Assembly: GCA_003219495.1 (NCBI GenBank)
Contig: QHOZ01000006.1
Coordinates: 11,188-22,323, forward strand
Reading direction: 5' to 3'
Source: Verrucomicrobiota bacterium
Lineage (GTDB): Bacteria; Verrucomicrobiota; Verrucomicrobiae; Chthoniobacterales; UBA10450
Length of the DNA: 11,136 bases
Shown: positions 1-6,756 of the stretch, piece by piece
How the letters are laid out: every line of letters starts with the position of its first letter
How positions within the stretch are numbered: position 1 is the stretch's first letter
Program-made: the position numbers and the translations under genes
The notes under the pieces: model-generated
What the model saw: only the letters and a program-made list of their open reading frames with translations
Told to the model about the DNA's origin: nothing
Databases searched by the model: none

Positions 1-1247
1 TTCCGCTCATGTTTCTAACCCTCGCCGTTCTAAATCCCGCAGTTCTCGTTTGGGGCACAACTGTCCGTGGCTACGGGCTCGCCAGCGTCACGATTGTCTT
101 CGCGTTTGCCGCGGCCGCGAAATTCGTCACGCAGCGAACGAAACGCGATGCGGTTTTGATGGCGATCGCTTTCGTTGCGGCGGTCCAATGTCTTGTTAGC
201 AATACCGCGCTTGTCTTTGCGATCAGCCTCGGCGCGATGAGCGTGTGTTGGTGGCGCGGCGAGCGCAGGTCCGCACTGATCGTCGCCGGTGCGCTCGGCG
301 TCGCGGCGTTATCGTATTTGCCATATGTCGCGACGTATTCGAAGACGAATTGGCACGTGGTGTTACAAACAAACGTAAGCGCCGGCGCGTTGTGGTCGGC
401 GTTTTGCGAATCGTTAGGCGCGCACAATCCGGCAACCGCGCTCGCGTGGATCTTTTTCGTGCTTCTCGCGTCGATGTGCGCATTTAGAAACGCGCACCCA
501 CCGGGCTTGTCCGTTTACGCGTCGCTCGTGGTCGTCTTCGCAGTTCTCGGCATCGGCATTTTTTTGAGGCTGCTGAGCTACATACCGCAACAGTGGTATT
601 TCGTTCCGCTCGTTTCGGTCTTGGCCATCGCGCTCGACCTCGCTGTTTGCGCCACCGAGCTCTCGCCGATCGTTCGCCTGCTGCGGCTTCTCGTATGTGT
701 CGTCGCGGTCGCGCTAAGCTGTTGGTCCGGTTGGCCAATGCTGACCGCGCGGCAAACGAATGTCGATCTTGTCGCCAACTGGTTAGATCAGCATGCGCAC
801 AATAATGATCTCGTCGTGGTCAATCCGTGGTTCGCGGGCGTTTCGTTCAATCGCTATTATCACGGCGTCGCGCCGTGGATAACCGTGCCGATGATGAAGG
901 ATAAAAGCATTCATCGTTACGATTTGCTCCAAAACAAAATGAGCGAAAGCGATCCCCTCGCTGACATCAAATCGACTATCGAGAACACGTTGCGAAACGG
1001 CGGTCGCGTTTATCTCGTTGGCGGCGCGCACTTCCTCGAAAAAAACGATCAGCCGCTTGTTTTACCACCGGCGCCAAACAGCCAATATGGATGGAGTCTT
1101 CTTCCTTACATCGTAGCGTGGTCGCAGCAGATCGCGGATTTGGTACAAGCGCACGCGCGAACCGCCGCCGCGGTGCCGCCGTTGTCAGATCACGTAAATT
1201 TTGAAGAAGACGTTCCGCTTTGGCAGGTCGAAGGTTGGAGCGATTGA
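1..1247 (+). CDS. GT-C family (GT39-like) membrane glycosyltransferase, 5' end cut by the window edge
   Basis: The frame is open from base 3 (codons ccg, ctc) into the ATG at 9. That ATG is almost certainly internal: residue 20 here (TVRGYG) aligns with residue 132 (TWIRGYG) of the paralog at 2108, so about 110 N-terminal residues lie outside the window. The missing part should hold the first extracytoplasmic loop with the catalytic Asp-Glu typical of GT-C enzymes. The visible part has many hydrophobic segments over roughly residues 1-245. A soluble, probably periplasmic tail of about 165 residues follows, with HNNDLVVVNPWFAG, RYYHG and IHRYDLL, all shared with the paralog. GT-C enzymes move a sugar from a polyprenyl-phosphate donor to lipid or protein acceptors on the outer face of the inner membrane. 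Donor and acceptor here are unknown. The gene ends 12 nt from the convergent lipoprotein gene. Confidence 0.75.
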   Translation, partial: PLMFLTLAVLNPAVLVWGTTVRGYGLASVTIVFAFAAAAKFVTQRTKRDAVLMAIAFVAAVQCLVSNTALVFAISLGAMSVCWWRGERRSALIVAGALGVAALSYLPYVATYSKTNWHVVLQTNVSAGALWSAFCESLGAHNPATALAWIFFVLLASMCAFRNAHPPGLSVYASLVVVFAVLGIGIFLRLLSYIPQQWYFVPLVSVLAIALDLAVCATELSPIVRLLRLLVCVVAVALSCWSGWPMLTARQTNVDLVANWLDQHAHNNDLVVVNPWFAGVSFNRYYHGVAPWITVPMMKDKSIHRYDLLQNKMSESDPLADIKSTIENTLRNGGRVYLVGGAHFLEKNDQPLVLPPAPNSQYGWSLLPYIVAWSQQIADLVQAHARTAAAVPPLSDHVNFEEDVPLWQVEGWSD

Positions 1248-1259
1248 CCAGCGGAAGCG

Positions 1260-2057
1260 TTACTGCAATACGGCCGCTTCTTCGTTGCGGCCTTGCAGCT
1301 CGAGCACCATCCGTTTGATGTGCTTGTGCTCCGGATCGCCCCAATGCAAAACCTGGATTGGTTCCTGGCGCGCGCCCCACGCGTTCATGTCCTGCCGGTT
1401 CGCCATGTAGAGATCGATCGTGTTCCGGCCGCTCAACGCCCAGCCGTAATCTTCGACGCGATAAATTTGGCCGGTCGAAAGTAATCGAAACGTTGTCCCC
1501 ACCGGCCAGCGCGACCAATCCGCCGCTGCGCTTCCGATCCGCGGCGGCGCTTTACTCACCGCAACGGCACGCTTCGCGCCTTTCGCCGTCGTCGCGGTCG
1601 CTTTCGTCGTTTTCGTGGCGCTGGTCGTTGTCACTGTCGTCGCCATGACATGTGTCGCCTTCTTCGGCTTATCCATCGAAAATTTTTCGAGTTTCGCATC
1701 TCTGCTCGAAATATTGATTACGTCCGTGTCGTCATTGTCGGTAGAGATCGCGCGCGCTTGCCGCACGTTTTCTGCGCGACGAAATGCCGGGCCTGCTGGA
1801 TGCAACGCGCCGCCGAGCGCGTTTCGCGCGCCGTACTGAGTGTGATCCGACTCGGTGTGAGTGTAGGCGGTTGTACGCACGTGTTGGAATTCCGACTTCG
1901 CGATCGGCGGTTCATACGAAGGCAGGGAGCGCGAGGAAACACCGGTTGTTTCGCAACCGCTGAAGAGAAGGATTGCGATGAAAGCCGCGAGAACGGCTAG
2001 GGCAAGGCTGCGGAGTTCAGCGTGGGTCAAGGTGGATCGCCGGCGACTTATTAACAC
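1260..2057 (-). CDS. 3D-domain lipoprotein with an interrupted domain
   Basis: This 265-residue protein has a basic start, a hydrophobic segment (about 17-33) and a lipobox-like LFSGC with Cys35, so it is probably exported and lipid-anchored. A 3D (three-aspartate, RlpA/MltA-like double-psi beta-barrel) domain is recognisable in two pieces. Residues 60-84 hold VRTTAYTHTESDH and QYGARNALGGAL. Residues 173-240 hold AAADWSRWPVGT, VEDYGWALSG and NTIDLYMA. The three aspartates are D180, D203 and D215. Related verrucomicrobial proteins, as I recall them, join these pieces directly. Here about 90 residues lie between them, including a Thr/Ala/Lys-rich run (about 139-163). The domain class is linked to peptidoglycan binding or lytic transglycosylase-like activity; activity here is not established. 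The start is GTG at 2057 with no clear Shine-Dalgarno. TTG at 2030 is an alternative that keeps the signal segment. Confidence 0.8.
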   Translation of the reverse strand: MLISRRRSTLTHAELRSLALAVLAAFIAILLFSGCETTGVSSRSLPSYEPPIAKSEFQHVRTTAYTHTESDHTQYGARNALGGALHPAGPAFRRAENVRQARAISTDNDDTDVINISSRDAKLEKFSMDKPKKATHVMATTVTTTSATKTTKATATTAKGAKRAVAVSKAPPRIGSAAADWSRWPVGTTFRLLSTGQIYRVEDYGWALSGRNTIDLYMANRQDMNAWGARQEPIQVLHWGDPEHKHIKRMVLELQGRNEEAAVLQ

Positions 2058-2065
2058 TTATTCAC
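2046..2065. repeat. Tandem 10-bp direct repeat at a divergent gene start
   Basis: ACTTATTAAC (2046-2055) is followed immediately by ACTTATTCAC (2056-2065), differing at one base, and then ACT. The pair straddles the GTG start of the minus-strand lipoprotein gene and lies upstream of the GTG start at 2108. It is the most AT-rich patch nearby. It could be an operator or contain a -10 element for the minus-strand gene, in which case the downstream TTG at 2030 would become the more likely start. The role is inferred only from position. Confidence 0.35.
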
Positions 2066-2068
2066 ACT

Positions 2069-2089
2069 CGCGCAATCGCTTTTTGCGCG
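2069..2089. promoter_or_regulatory. 7-bp inverted repeat in the divergent intergenic region
   Basis: CGCGCAA (2069-2075) and TTGCGCG (2083-2089) are perfect inverted repeats separated by 7 nt. They lie in the roughly 50-bp gap between the divergent lipoprotein gene and the GT-C gene at 2108. The element could be a repressor site or an RNA hairpin in the leader of the plus-strand gene. Its arms are GC-rich like the background, so chance occurrence is possible. No convincing -35/-10 pair is visible in this gap on the plus strand. Confidence 0.3.
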
Positions 2090-2107
2090 GCACAATCCCG
2101 CCGCCGC

Positions 2108-2812
2108 GTGAGCTCAAGATTAAAAAACGCCGAGTGGATCGTCGCCATTCTCATTTCCGCGACGGTGCTCCTCGTTTTTTATATTCGCGCGACGCACGCC
2201 GGCGCGCTTTGGCGGGACGAATGCGATTCCGTTCAGCTCGCGCGACTGCCGGCGTTCGCCGACGTCCTTCACAACTTAAAATTCACTTCCTTCCCAATTC
2301 TCTTTCCGACAACGATTCGGCTGTTTACGAACCTGTTCGGAACAAGCGACGCTGCATTGCGCGCGTTCGGATTTCTGATCGGCGCCGCGTTTGTGCTCGC
2401 GGCCTGGTTTATCGCACGCAAAAACAATCTAAGCGTTCCGTTAATTTTGCCGGCGCTGGCGGGATTGAATCTTACTCTGCTTTTGGATGGAACGTGGATC
2501 CGCGGTTACGGATTCGGCTCGGTCCTGCTCATTGTCGCTTTCGGATTAACGGCGGCTTTCGTCGCGCAACCAACCTTCCCGCGCCTGATCGCTGCGTTCA
2601 TCTCCTACATCGCGAGCATGCAATCATTGTATTTCACCGCAGCGCTCATTCCGGCGCTTCTTTTAGCCGCCTTTGCGATTTGCCTTTTCCGCCGGCAATA
2701 CAAATGGGCCATCGCGCTTTCCGCGGTCGCGGCAATCTGTGCGATTTCCTACATCCCGCAGCTCCTCACGTTTCGCGAGATCAAGGATTGGACGATTTTG
2801 CTGAAGTATCAC
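2108..2812 (+). pseudogene. GT-C (GT39-like) glycosyltransferase paralog, N-terminal part before a frameshift
   Basis: It starts with GTG at 2108, since no ATG lies nearby, and reads well to about Lys233 (codon 2804-2806). It has a first membrane segment (about 10-26) and then WRDECDS, where Asp37-Glu38 match the acidic pair in the first extracytoplasmic loop of GT-C enzymes. Further hydrophobic segments follow and TWIRGYG sits at about 129-135. SYIPQLLTF matches SYLPYVATY in the paralog ending at 1247. After about 2806 this frame stays open to 3505 but becomes Arg-rich and loses all similarity. The homologous reading continues in the next frame (see 2808-3674). The two parts would make an enzyme of about 530 residues. 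Either the gene is broken, probably by a deletion of about 25-35 nt, or the assembly has an error here. Confidence 0.7.
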
Positions 2813-3674
2813 TGCACTCACCGCCTGCGGCAATCCGGCCCCGCTCGTTGCGATTGTTTGGATCGCGCTCGCGCTGATGTCGATCTTTGGAGCCGTCGTG
2901 CTTCTTTTTCGCCGTGGCGAACGCGAAAATCCCGGCGCGCTGCCATTCGCACTGCTAACCATCGTCATTGCGAAGATCACCTACTACGCCTTCGTCAGCA
3001 TCACGCAGACTTTGCCGCAGACGCGTTATTACCTCGCCTACCTTTGCCTGCTCGCCGCGGCATTGGAATTAATCACCGCCGCCCTTTGTCGATTTCAGGT
3101 CGTTCGAATCGCGAGTCTTGTTCTCGTGATTGCTCTTGGAATGCTGCTGCCGTTCGCGTTGTGGCCGTGCATCACTCAACGCGAAACGACGGTCGATCTT
3201 CTCGCGAAGAATTTGGAGCGTTACGCCACCTCAAACGACTTGATCGTAGTGAACCCGTGGTTTCTCGGTCCCTCATTCAGTTGGTATTATCACGGTACGA
3301 CGCAATGGATGACGTTGCCGGAGCTGAGCGAAAAACGAATTCATCGTTACGATTTGATCAAAACAAAAATGGAAGAGACCGACGCGCTCGCCGATTTGAA
3401 AATGGCGATTACGAAGACACTGCAATCGGGCAATCGCGTCTGGCTTGTCGGTGGCGCGCAACCCACCGAGCAAAAAGGGCCGATGTCACTCACGCCCGCG
3501 CCTGATCCGGTTTACGGCTGGAGCAGCCCCGCTTACACGTATGCCTGGTCGATGCAGATCGGCGCGTTTGTTCTGCAACACGTGGTTGATGGCGAAGTCG
3601 TGCTCGGCCCGCAAAGCGGCGTCGGTCCAAACGAAAACATCCCGCTCGTGATCGCGCGCGGCTGGCGCGACTGA
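2808..3674 (+). pseudogene. GT-C glycosyltransferase paralog, C-terminal part after the frameshift
   Basis: This frame has a stop at 2802-2804 and becomes homologous from about 2808; the first ATG is at 2877. It encodes three or four hydrophobic segments and then a soluble tail that closely matches the gene ending at 1247. Shared elements include NDLIVVNPWFLG, SWYYHG, IHRYDLI, VWLVGGAQ and PVYGWS, and both proteins end with GW(S/R)D. Even the DNA is locally identical: the 18-mer ATTCATCGTTACGATTTG occurs at 909-926 and 3339-3356. Compared with the paralog, about 8-9 residues are missing at the junction, so a deletion is more likely than a single-base slip, though the region is poorly conserved. 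If the break is real, translation of this part alone would give a membrane protein without the catalytic loop. It ends 48 nt before the next likely start. Confidence 0.7.
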
Positions 3675-3684
3675 TGGCTCGCAG

Positions 3685-3713
3685 TTGACACGCTGGTGCG
3701 AAATTCTTATCTC
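3685..3713 (+). promoter_or_regulatory. Possible promoter, perhaps for a leaderless mRNA
   Basis: A perfect TTGACA (3685-3690) is followed after 17 nt by TATCTC (3708-3713), a weak -10 with three matches. The predicted transcription start would fall about 3719-3722, just before the ATG at 3723, giving an almost leaderless message. It fits the absence of a Shine-Dalgarno there and the choice of ATG 3723 over the GTG at 3696. The weak -10 keeps confidence low. Confidence 0.25.
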
Positions 3714-3722
3714 CGCCCTGCC

Positions 3723-4730
3723 ATGCGCCGCTGTGTTTGCATCGCGATTTTTTTCCTCGGTTCAATGTTCGCCAAGGCGAATGCATCTTCCGCAGACGAA
3801 ATGCGCGTTCAATCTGCGTTCGCGATTCAAAACGGACTCGACTTTATCGCGGCCACGCAAACAGCCACCGGCGGCTTTATTACCGACTGTTGGAACGTGA
3901 ACAATCCGGCCGAGCGAAACGAGCTCGACGTCACGTTTACTGCTTCCCAGATTTTGTTTTCACTTTCCTTCTGCTCCGAATCCGCGTCTGCGCGAGGCAC
4001 CTGTCAGCGCGCCGCCGGTTACTTGCTCACGCAAAAATCTCCCGAAGGACTGTTCAATTACTATGGAAAAGCGACGCCGCGGCCGGTTCCTCCCGACGTT
4101 GATGACACGTCCACGGCGTGGACCGCATTAAAACGCGCCGGCCAATCCGTACCGAAAGAAGTGCTCGCTACGATGAAGAAAAACGTCAACCCCGCCGGCG
4201 TCTTCAATACCTGGATCGGAACTCCGCCCGATCCCGGCGACCTCGACGCCGTCGTTAATTTGAACGCGCTTCTGTTATTTGGATTGGAAGGCGAGACCAT
4301 CGATGCGGCCTGCAAGTTCGCGCTCTCGAAAGCGCAATCCGAGCAATTTCGAAATGGTTCGCCTTACTACGAATCGCCGATGAGTTTTGCCTACGCATTT
4401 TCCCGCGCTTATGTCGATGGACACGTGCAATGCCTGGCTGGCGGCGCGGAAAAAATTCGATCAGTCGTTTTGTCGATGCAAAAACCCGACGGCAGCTGGG
4501 GCGACGATTTGGAAACTGCGCACGGCGTCGTGACGTTGTTGAACCTTGGATATCGCGGTGACGCGATCGAGCGCGGTGTTCGGGCGATTCTGTCCCGGCA
4601 AAACAGCGACGGGGGTTGGGCGCTCGCGACCGTCTATCGCGGGATCGGCGTGGCGTCGCGTTACGGCGCTCGCACGATCACAACTGCGGTTTGCATCGAA
4701 GCGCTCACGAAGTATCGCGCGCAAAAATGA
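3723..4730 (+). CDS. Secreted prenyltransferase/squalene-oxidase repeat protein with DVDDT motif
   Basis: From ATG 3723 the protein has 335 residues. This start gives a clean signal peptide (MRRCVCIAIFFLGSMF, then AKANA, with likely cleavage after Ala21); the GTG at 3696 would add nine residues ahead of it. The rest looks like one alpha/alpha barrel of the prenyltransferase/squalene cyclase superfamily. QW-like repeats occur at about 45-52 (QTATGGF), 104-111 (QKSPEGLF), 253-260 (QKPDGSWG) and 293-300 (QNSDGGWA). PPDVDDTSTAW (124-133) contains D125-V-D127-D128-T, identical in form to the DxDD acid motif of class II terpene cyclases. Squalene-hopene cyclases are about twice as long and lack a cleavable signal. 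This may therefore be a single-domain cyclase-like enzyme or a non-catalytic relative. The stop overlaps the UbiA start by 4 nt (ATGA), suggesting coupled translation. Confidence 0.75.
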   Translation: MRRCVCIAIFFLGSMFAKANASSADEMRVQSAFAIQNGLDFIAATQTATGGFITDCWNVNNPAERNELDVTFTASQILFSLSFCSESASARGTCQRAAGYLLTQKSPEGLFNYYGKATPRPVPPDVDDTSTAWTALKRAGQSVPKEVLATMKKNVNPAGVFNTWIGTPPDPGDLDAVVNLNALLLFGLEGETIDAACKFALSKAQSEQFRNGSPYYESPMSFAYAFSRAYVDGHVQCLAGGAEKIRSVVLSMQKPDGSWGDDLETAHGVVTLLNLGYRGDAIERGVRAILSRQNSDGGWALATVYRGIGVASRYGARTITTAVCIEALTKYRAQK

Positions 4731-5581
4731 ACACGCCTTTGCACAGCCGCGCGCTCTTGCGTCATATTCGTTTCGACGAAGTTTTCGTCCTTCAAGGTGC
4801 GCCGCTCATGGGCGCGGCTTTTTCAATCGGCGCCATCACCGCGGCCAATCTTCAAACGCTCGGAGTTTTCCTGGCCGGCAGCATCTTGCTCGTCGCGCAC
4901 GTTTTCACCCTGAATGATTGGGCCGACATCGCGCATGGTTTGAAAGCGCCCGACCCGCTCGTCTCGTCATTGCGCTTGTTCTGGTTCTCGATCTTCCTCC
5001 TCATCGCGAGCTTGCTCGTCTTCACGTTCATCAGCCCGCGCGTCGTGTTGCTCGGCGCGATCGTTGCCGCGCTCGGCTTTCTTTACTCGCATCCAAAACT
5101 CAACTTCAAAGGAACGCCGATTGCGTCATCATTTCCCCATCTTGTCGGAGGAGTTTTTCATTTTCTGCTCGGCTATGCAGTTTTTTCTGCAATCGATTCT
5201 CGAGGAATTCTGATCGCGCTCTTCTTCGCGCTCACTTTCACGGCTGGTCATCTCAACCATGAAGTCCGCGATTTCGAGCTGGATTCAAAAACCAACGCGC
5301 GCACGAACGCGGTCGCATTCGGAAAACGCCGCGCGTTTGTCGCGGGGCTGATCGTTTTCACCCTCGCATATCTTTGCCTGTTCGTTCTCGGGTTGCTCCG
5401 CTTCGTGCCGCGGGCGCTTGCGTTTCTCGCGATCATTTTTTATCTGCTTCACCTTTTCTGGTCGCTTCGCGCGCTGCGGCGCGATCTCGATTCACAAATT
5501 GTCGATCGGTTCCAAATTCAATATCGCGCGCTCTATGCCATTATCGGAATCGCGATGCTCGCTTCGCTCTTTTACAGATAG
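4727..5581 (+). CDS. UbiA-family membrane prenyltransferase
   Basis: The 284-residue protein starts at the ATG inside ATGA shared with the upstream stop; the frame is open further upstream but only as a shadow of that gene. It has about eight or nine hydrophobic segments. Two Asp-rich motifs mark the UbiA superfamily: NDWAD (N63, D64, D67) after the second helix, and DFELD (D182, D186) in [22 protein letters not shown]. These bind the Mg-diphosphate of the prenyl donor. The third Asp of the usual NDxxDxxxD form is missing (position 71 is Gly). Members prenylate quinone precursors, heme, chlorophyllide or sugars, or act as terpene cyclases; the substrate cannot be told here. Translational coupling to the DVDDT protein suggests the two act on a related isoprenoid. 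A 23-nt gap without a clear Shine-Dalgarno leads to kbl. Confidence 0.85.
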   Translation: MNTPLHSRALLRHIRFDEVFVLQGAPLMGAAFSIGAITAANLQTLGVFLAGSILLVAHVFTLNDWADIAHGLKAPDPLVSSLRLFWFSIFLLIASLLVFTFISPRVVLLGAIVAALGFLYSHPKLNFKGTPIASSFPHLVGGVFHFLLGYAVFSAIDSRGILIALFFALTFTAGHLNHEVRDFELDSKTNARTNAVAFGKRRAFVAGLIVFTLAYLCLFVLGLLRFVPRALAFLAIIFYLLHLFWSLRALRRDLDSQIVDRFQIQYRALYAIIGIAMLASLFYR

Positions 5582-5604
5582 CGCGAATTGACCCAGATTG
5601 TTTC

Positions 5605-6318
5605 ATGCTCGCCGATTTCGAAAAGCAGCTTTCGCAAACGCTCGAGGAAATAAAGTCACAGGGACTTTTTAAAACCGAGCGCATCATCACCACGCCGCAG
5701 GACGCGCACATCAAAGTTGCCGGCGGCAAAGACGTGCTCAACATGTGCGCGAACAATTACCTCGGCCTCGCCGATCATCCGGAGTTGATCAAAGCGGCCA
5801 AGGAAGCGCTCGACACGCACGGCCTCGGAATGGCGAGCGTTCGCTTCATTTGCGGCACGCAGGATCTTCACAAGGAACTCGAAGCCGCGCTCACAAAATT
5901 TCTCGGCACCGAAGACACGATCCTTTACCCGAGCGCGTTCGACGCGAACGGCGGTTTGTTTGAAACGATCCTCACTGACAAAGACGCGGTGATTAGCGAC
6001 GAGTTGAATCACGCGTCGATCATTGACGGCATCCGCCTCTGTAAAGCGCAACGCTTTCGTTACAAGCACAACGACATGGCCGATCTTGAAGCGAAATTGA
6101 AAGAAGCGAGCAGCGCGCGTTTCAAACTGATCGCGACGGACGGCTGCTTTTCCATGGACGGAACGATCGCGGACTTGAAGTCGATTGTTGATCTCGCGCA
6201 GAAATATGACGCGCTCACAATGATCGACGACGCGCACGCGAGTGGGTTTCTCGGAGCGAAGGGCCGCGGGACGCATGAATACAGCGACGTGATGGGCAAG
6301 ATCGACATCATCACCGGC
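5605..6318 (+). pseudogene. kbl: 2-amino-3-ketobutyrate CoA ligase (glycine C-acetyltransferase), N-terminal part of a disrupted gene
   Basis: Kbl is a PLP enzyme of the alpha-oxoamine synthase family. It converts 2-amino-3-oxobutyrate plus CoA to glycine and acetyl-CoA in threonine breakdown. Residues 1-238 from ATG 5605 match the family closely: [43 protein letters not shown] (with His136), [12 protein letters not shown] and [12 protein letters not shown] (Asp208, His211, PLP-contacting). The match stops abruptly after DIITG (codon ending 6318), where the family continues TLGKALGGASGG with the Schiff-base lysine. Here the next base is a lone A, and then the sequence resumes in another frame at 6320. 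The original frame stays open to 6447 but is nonsense. The visible 1150 nt plus 32 nt would make 394 codons including the stop, the normal length. There is no clear Shine-Dalgarno, and no threonine dehydrogenase gene in view. Confidence 0.85.
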
Positions 6319-6319
6319 A

Positions 6320-6754
6320 GGATTCACGAGCGGTCGCAAAGAGATTGTCGATCTTCTCCGGCAACGCTCGCGGCCTTATTTATTTTCCAACACGGTTGCG
6401 CCGCCGATTGTGGCCGCGTGTTTGAAAGCGCTCGAGCTTCTCACTAAATCGACCGAGCTGCGGGATAAACTCGAAGCGAACACAAAATATTTTCGCGAAG
6501 CGATCACCAAGGCCGGCCTCACGATCAAAGCCGGCGTGCATCCCATCGTGCCGATCATGCTCGGCGATGCCGCGAAATCGCAAAAGTTCGCCGCGCGCAT
6601 GCTCGAGAAGGGCGTTTACGTGATCGGCTTTTTCTATCCAGTCGTTCCGCACGGCACCGCGCGCGTCCGCGTCCAGGTCAGCGCGGCGCATTCGCGCGAG
6701 GATTTGGAGTTCGCGGTCAAAGCGTTCGCCGAAACGAACGACGAATTGAAATAG
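6320..6754 (+). pseudogene. kbl: 2-amino-3-ketobutyrate CoA ligase, C-terminal part in a shifted frame
   Basis: From 6320 the frame reads [20 protein letters not shown], then [19 protein letters not shown]. It continues to the normal Kbl C-terminus with [39 protein letters not shown] and a closing helix. These are the small C-terminal domain and the Arg-containing strand of alpha-oxoamine synthases. It supplies 144 residues; together with the 238 upstream and about 11 lost it equals a full enzyme. No good start codon or Shine-Dalgarno precedes it, so it would not be expected to be made alone unless the break is an assembly error. The stop is followed two bases later by the GTG of the GNAT gene. 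Confidence 0.8.
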
Positions 6755-6756
6755 CC

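Noticed and set aside
9..11. ATG at 9 as the true start of the first gene
   Set aside because: The frame is open upstream to the window edge and the paralog has about 110 more N-terminal residues, including the expected catalytic loop.
1248..1285. Possible terminator hairpin between the convergent genes (GAAGCG at 1254-1259 and CGCTTC at 1275-1280)
   Set aside because: The stem is only 6 bp with a long loop and no T-run, and it lies mostly inside the lipoprotein coding end; too weak to call.
1978..2877. Plus-strand open frame of 299 codons overlapping the lipoprotein start and the second GT-C gene
   Set aside because: It is highly Arg-rich without domain features. The overlapping frame from 2108 is homologous to the paralog, so this one is a shadow.
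2877..3674. Treating 2877-3674 as an independent small membrane protein gene
   Set aside because: It aligns with the C-terminal half of the neighbouring paralog and the homology extends upstream of the ATG at 2877, so it is the tail of a broken gene.
6318..6322. Programmed ribosomal frameshift in kbl
   Set aside because: There is no slippery sequence, and a frame change alone would still lack the catalytic-lysine segment. A deletion or assembly error explains it better.
5656..6339. Minus-strand open frame of 227 codons opposite kbl
   Set aside because: The plus strand encodes well-conserved Kbl throughout; the antisense translation has no family pattern.
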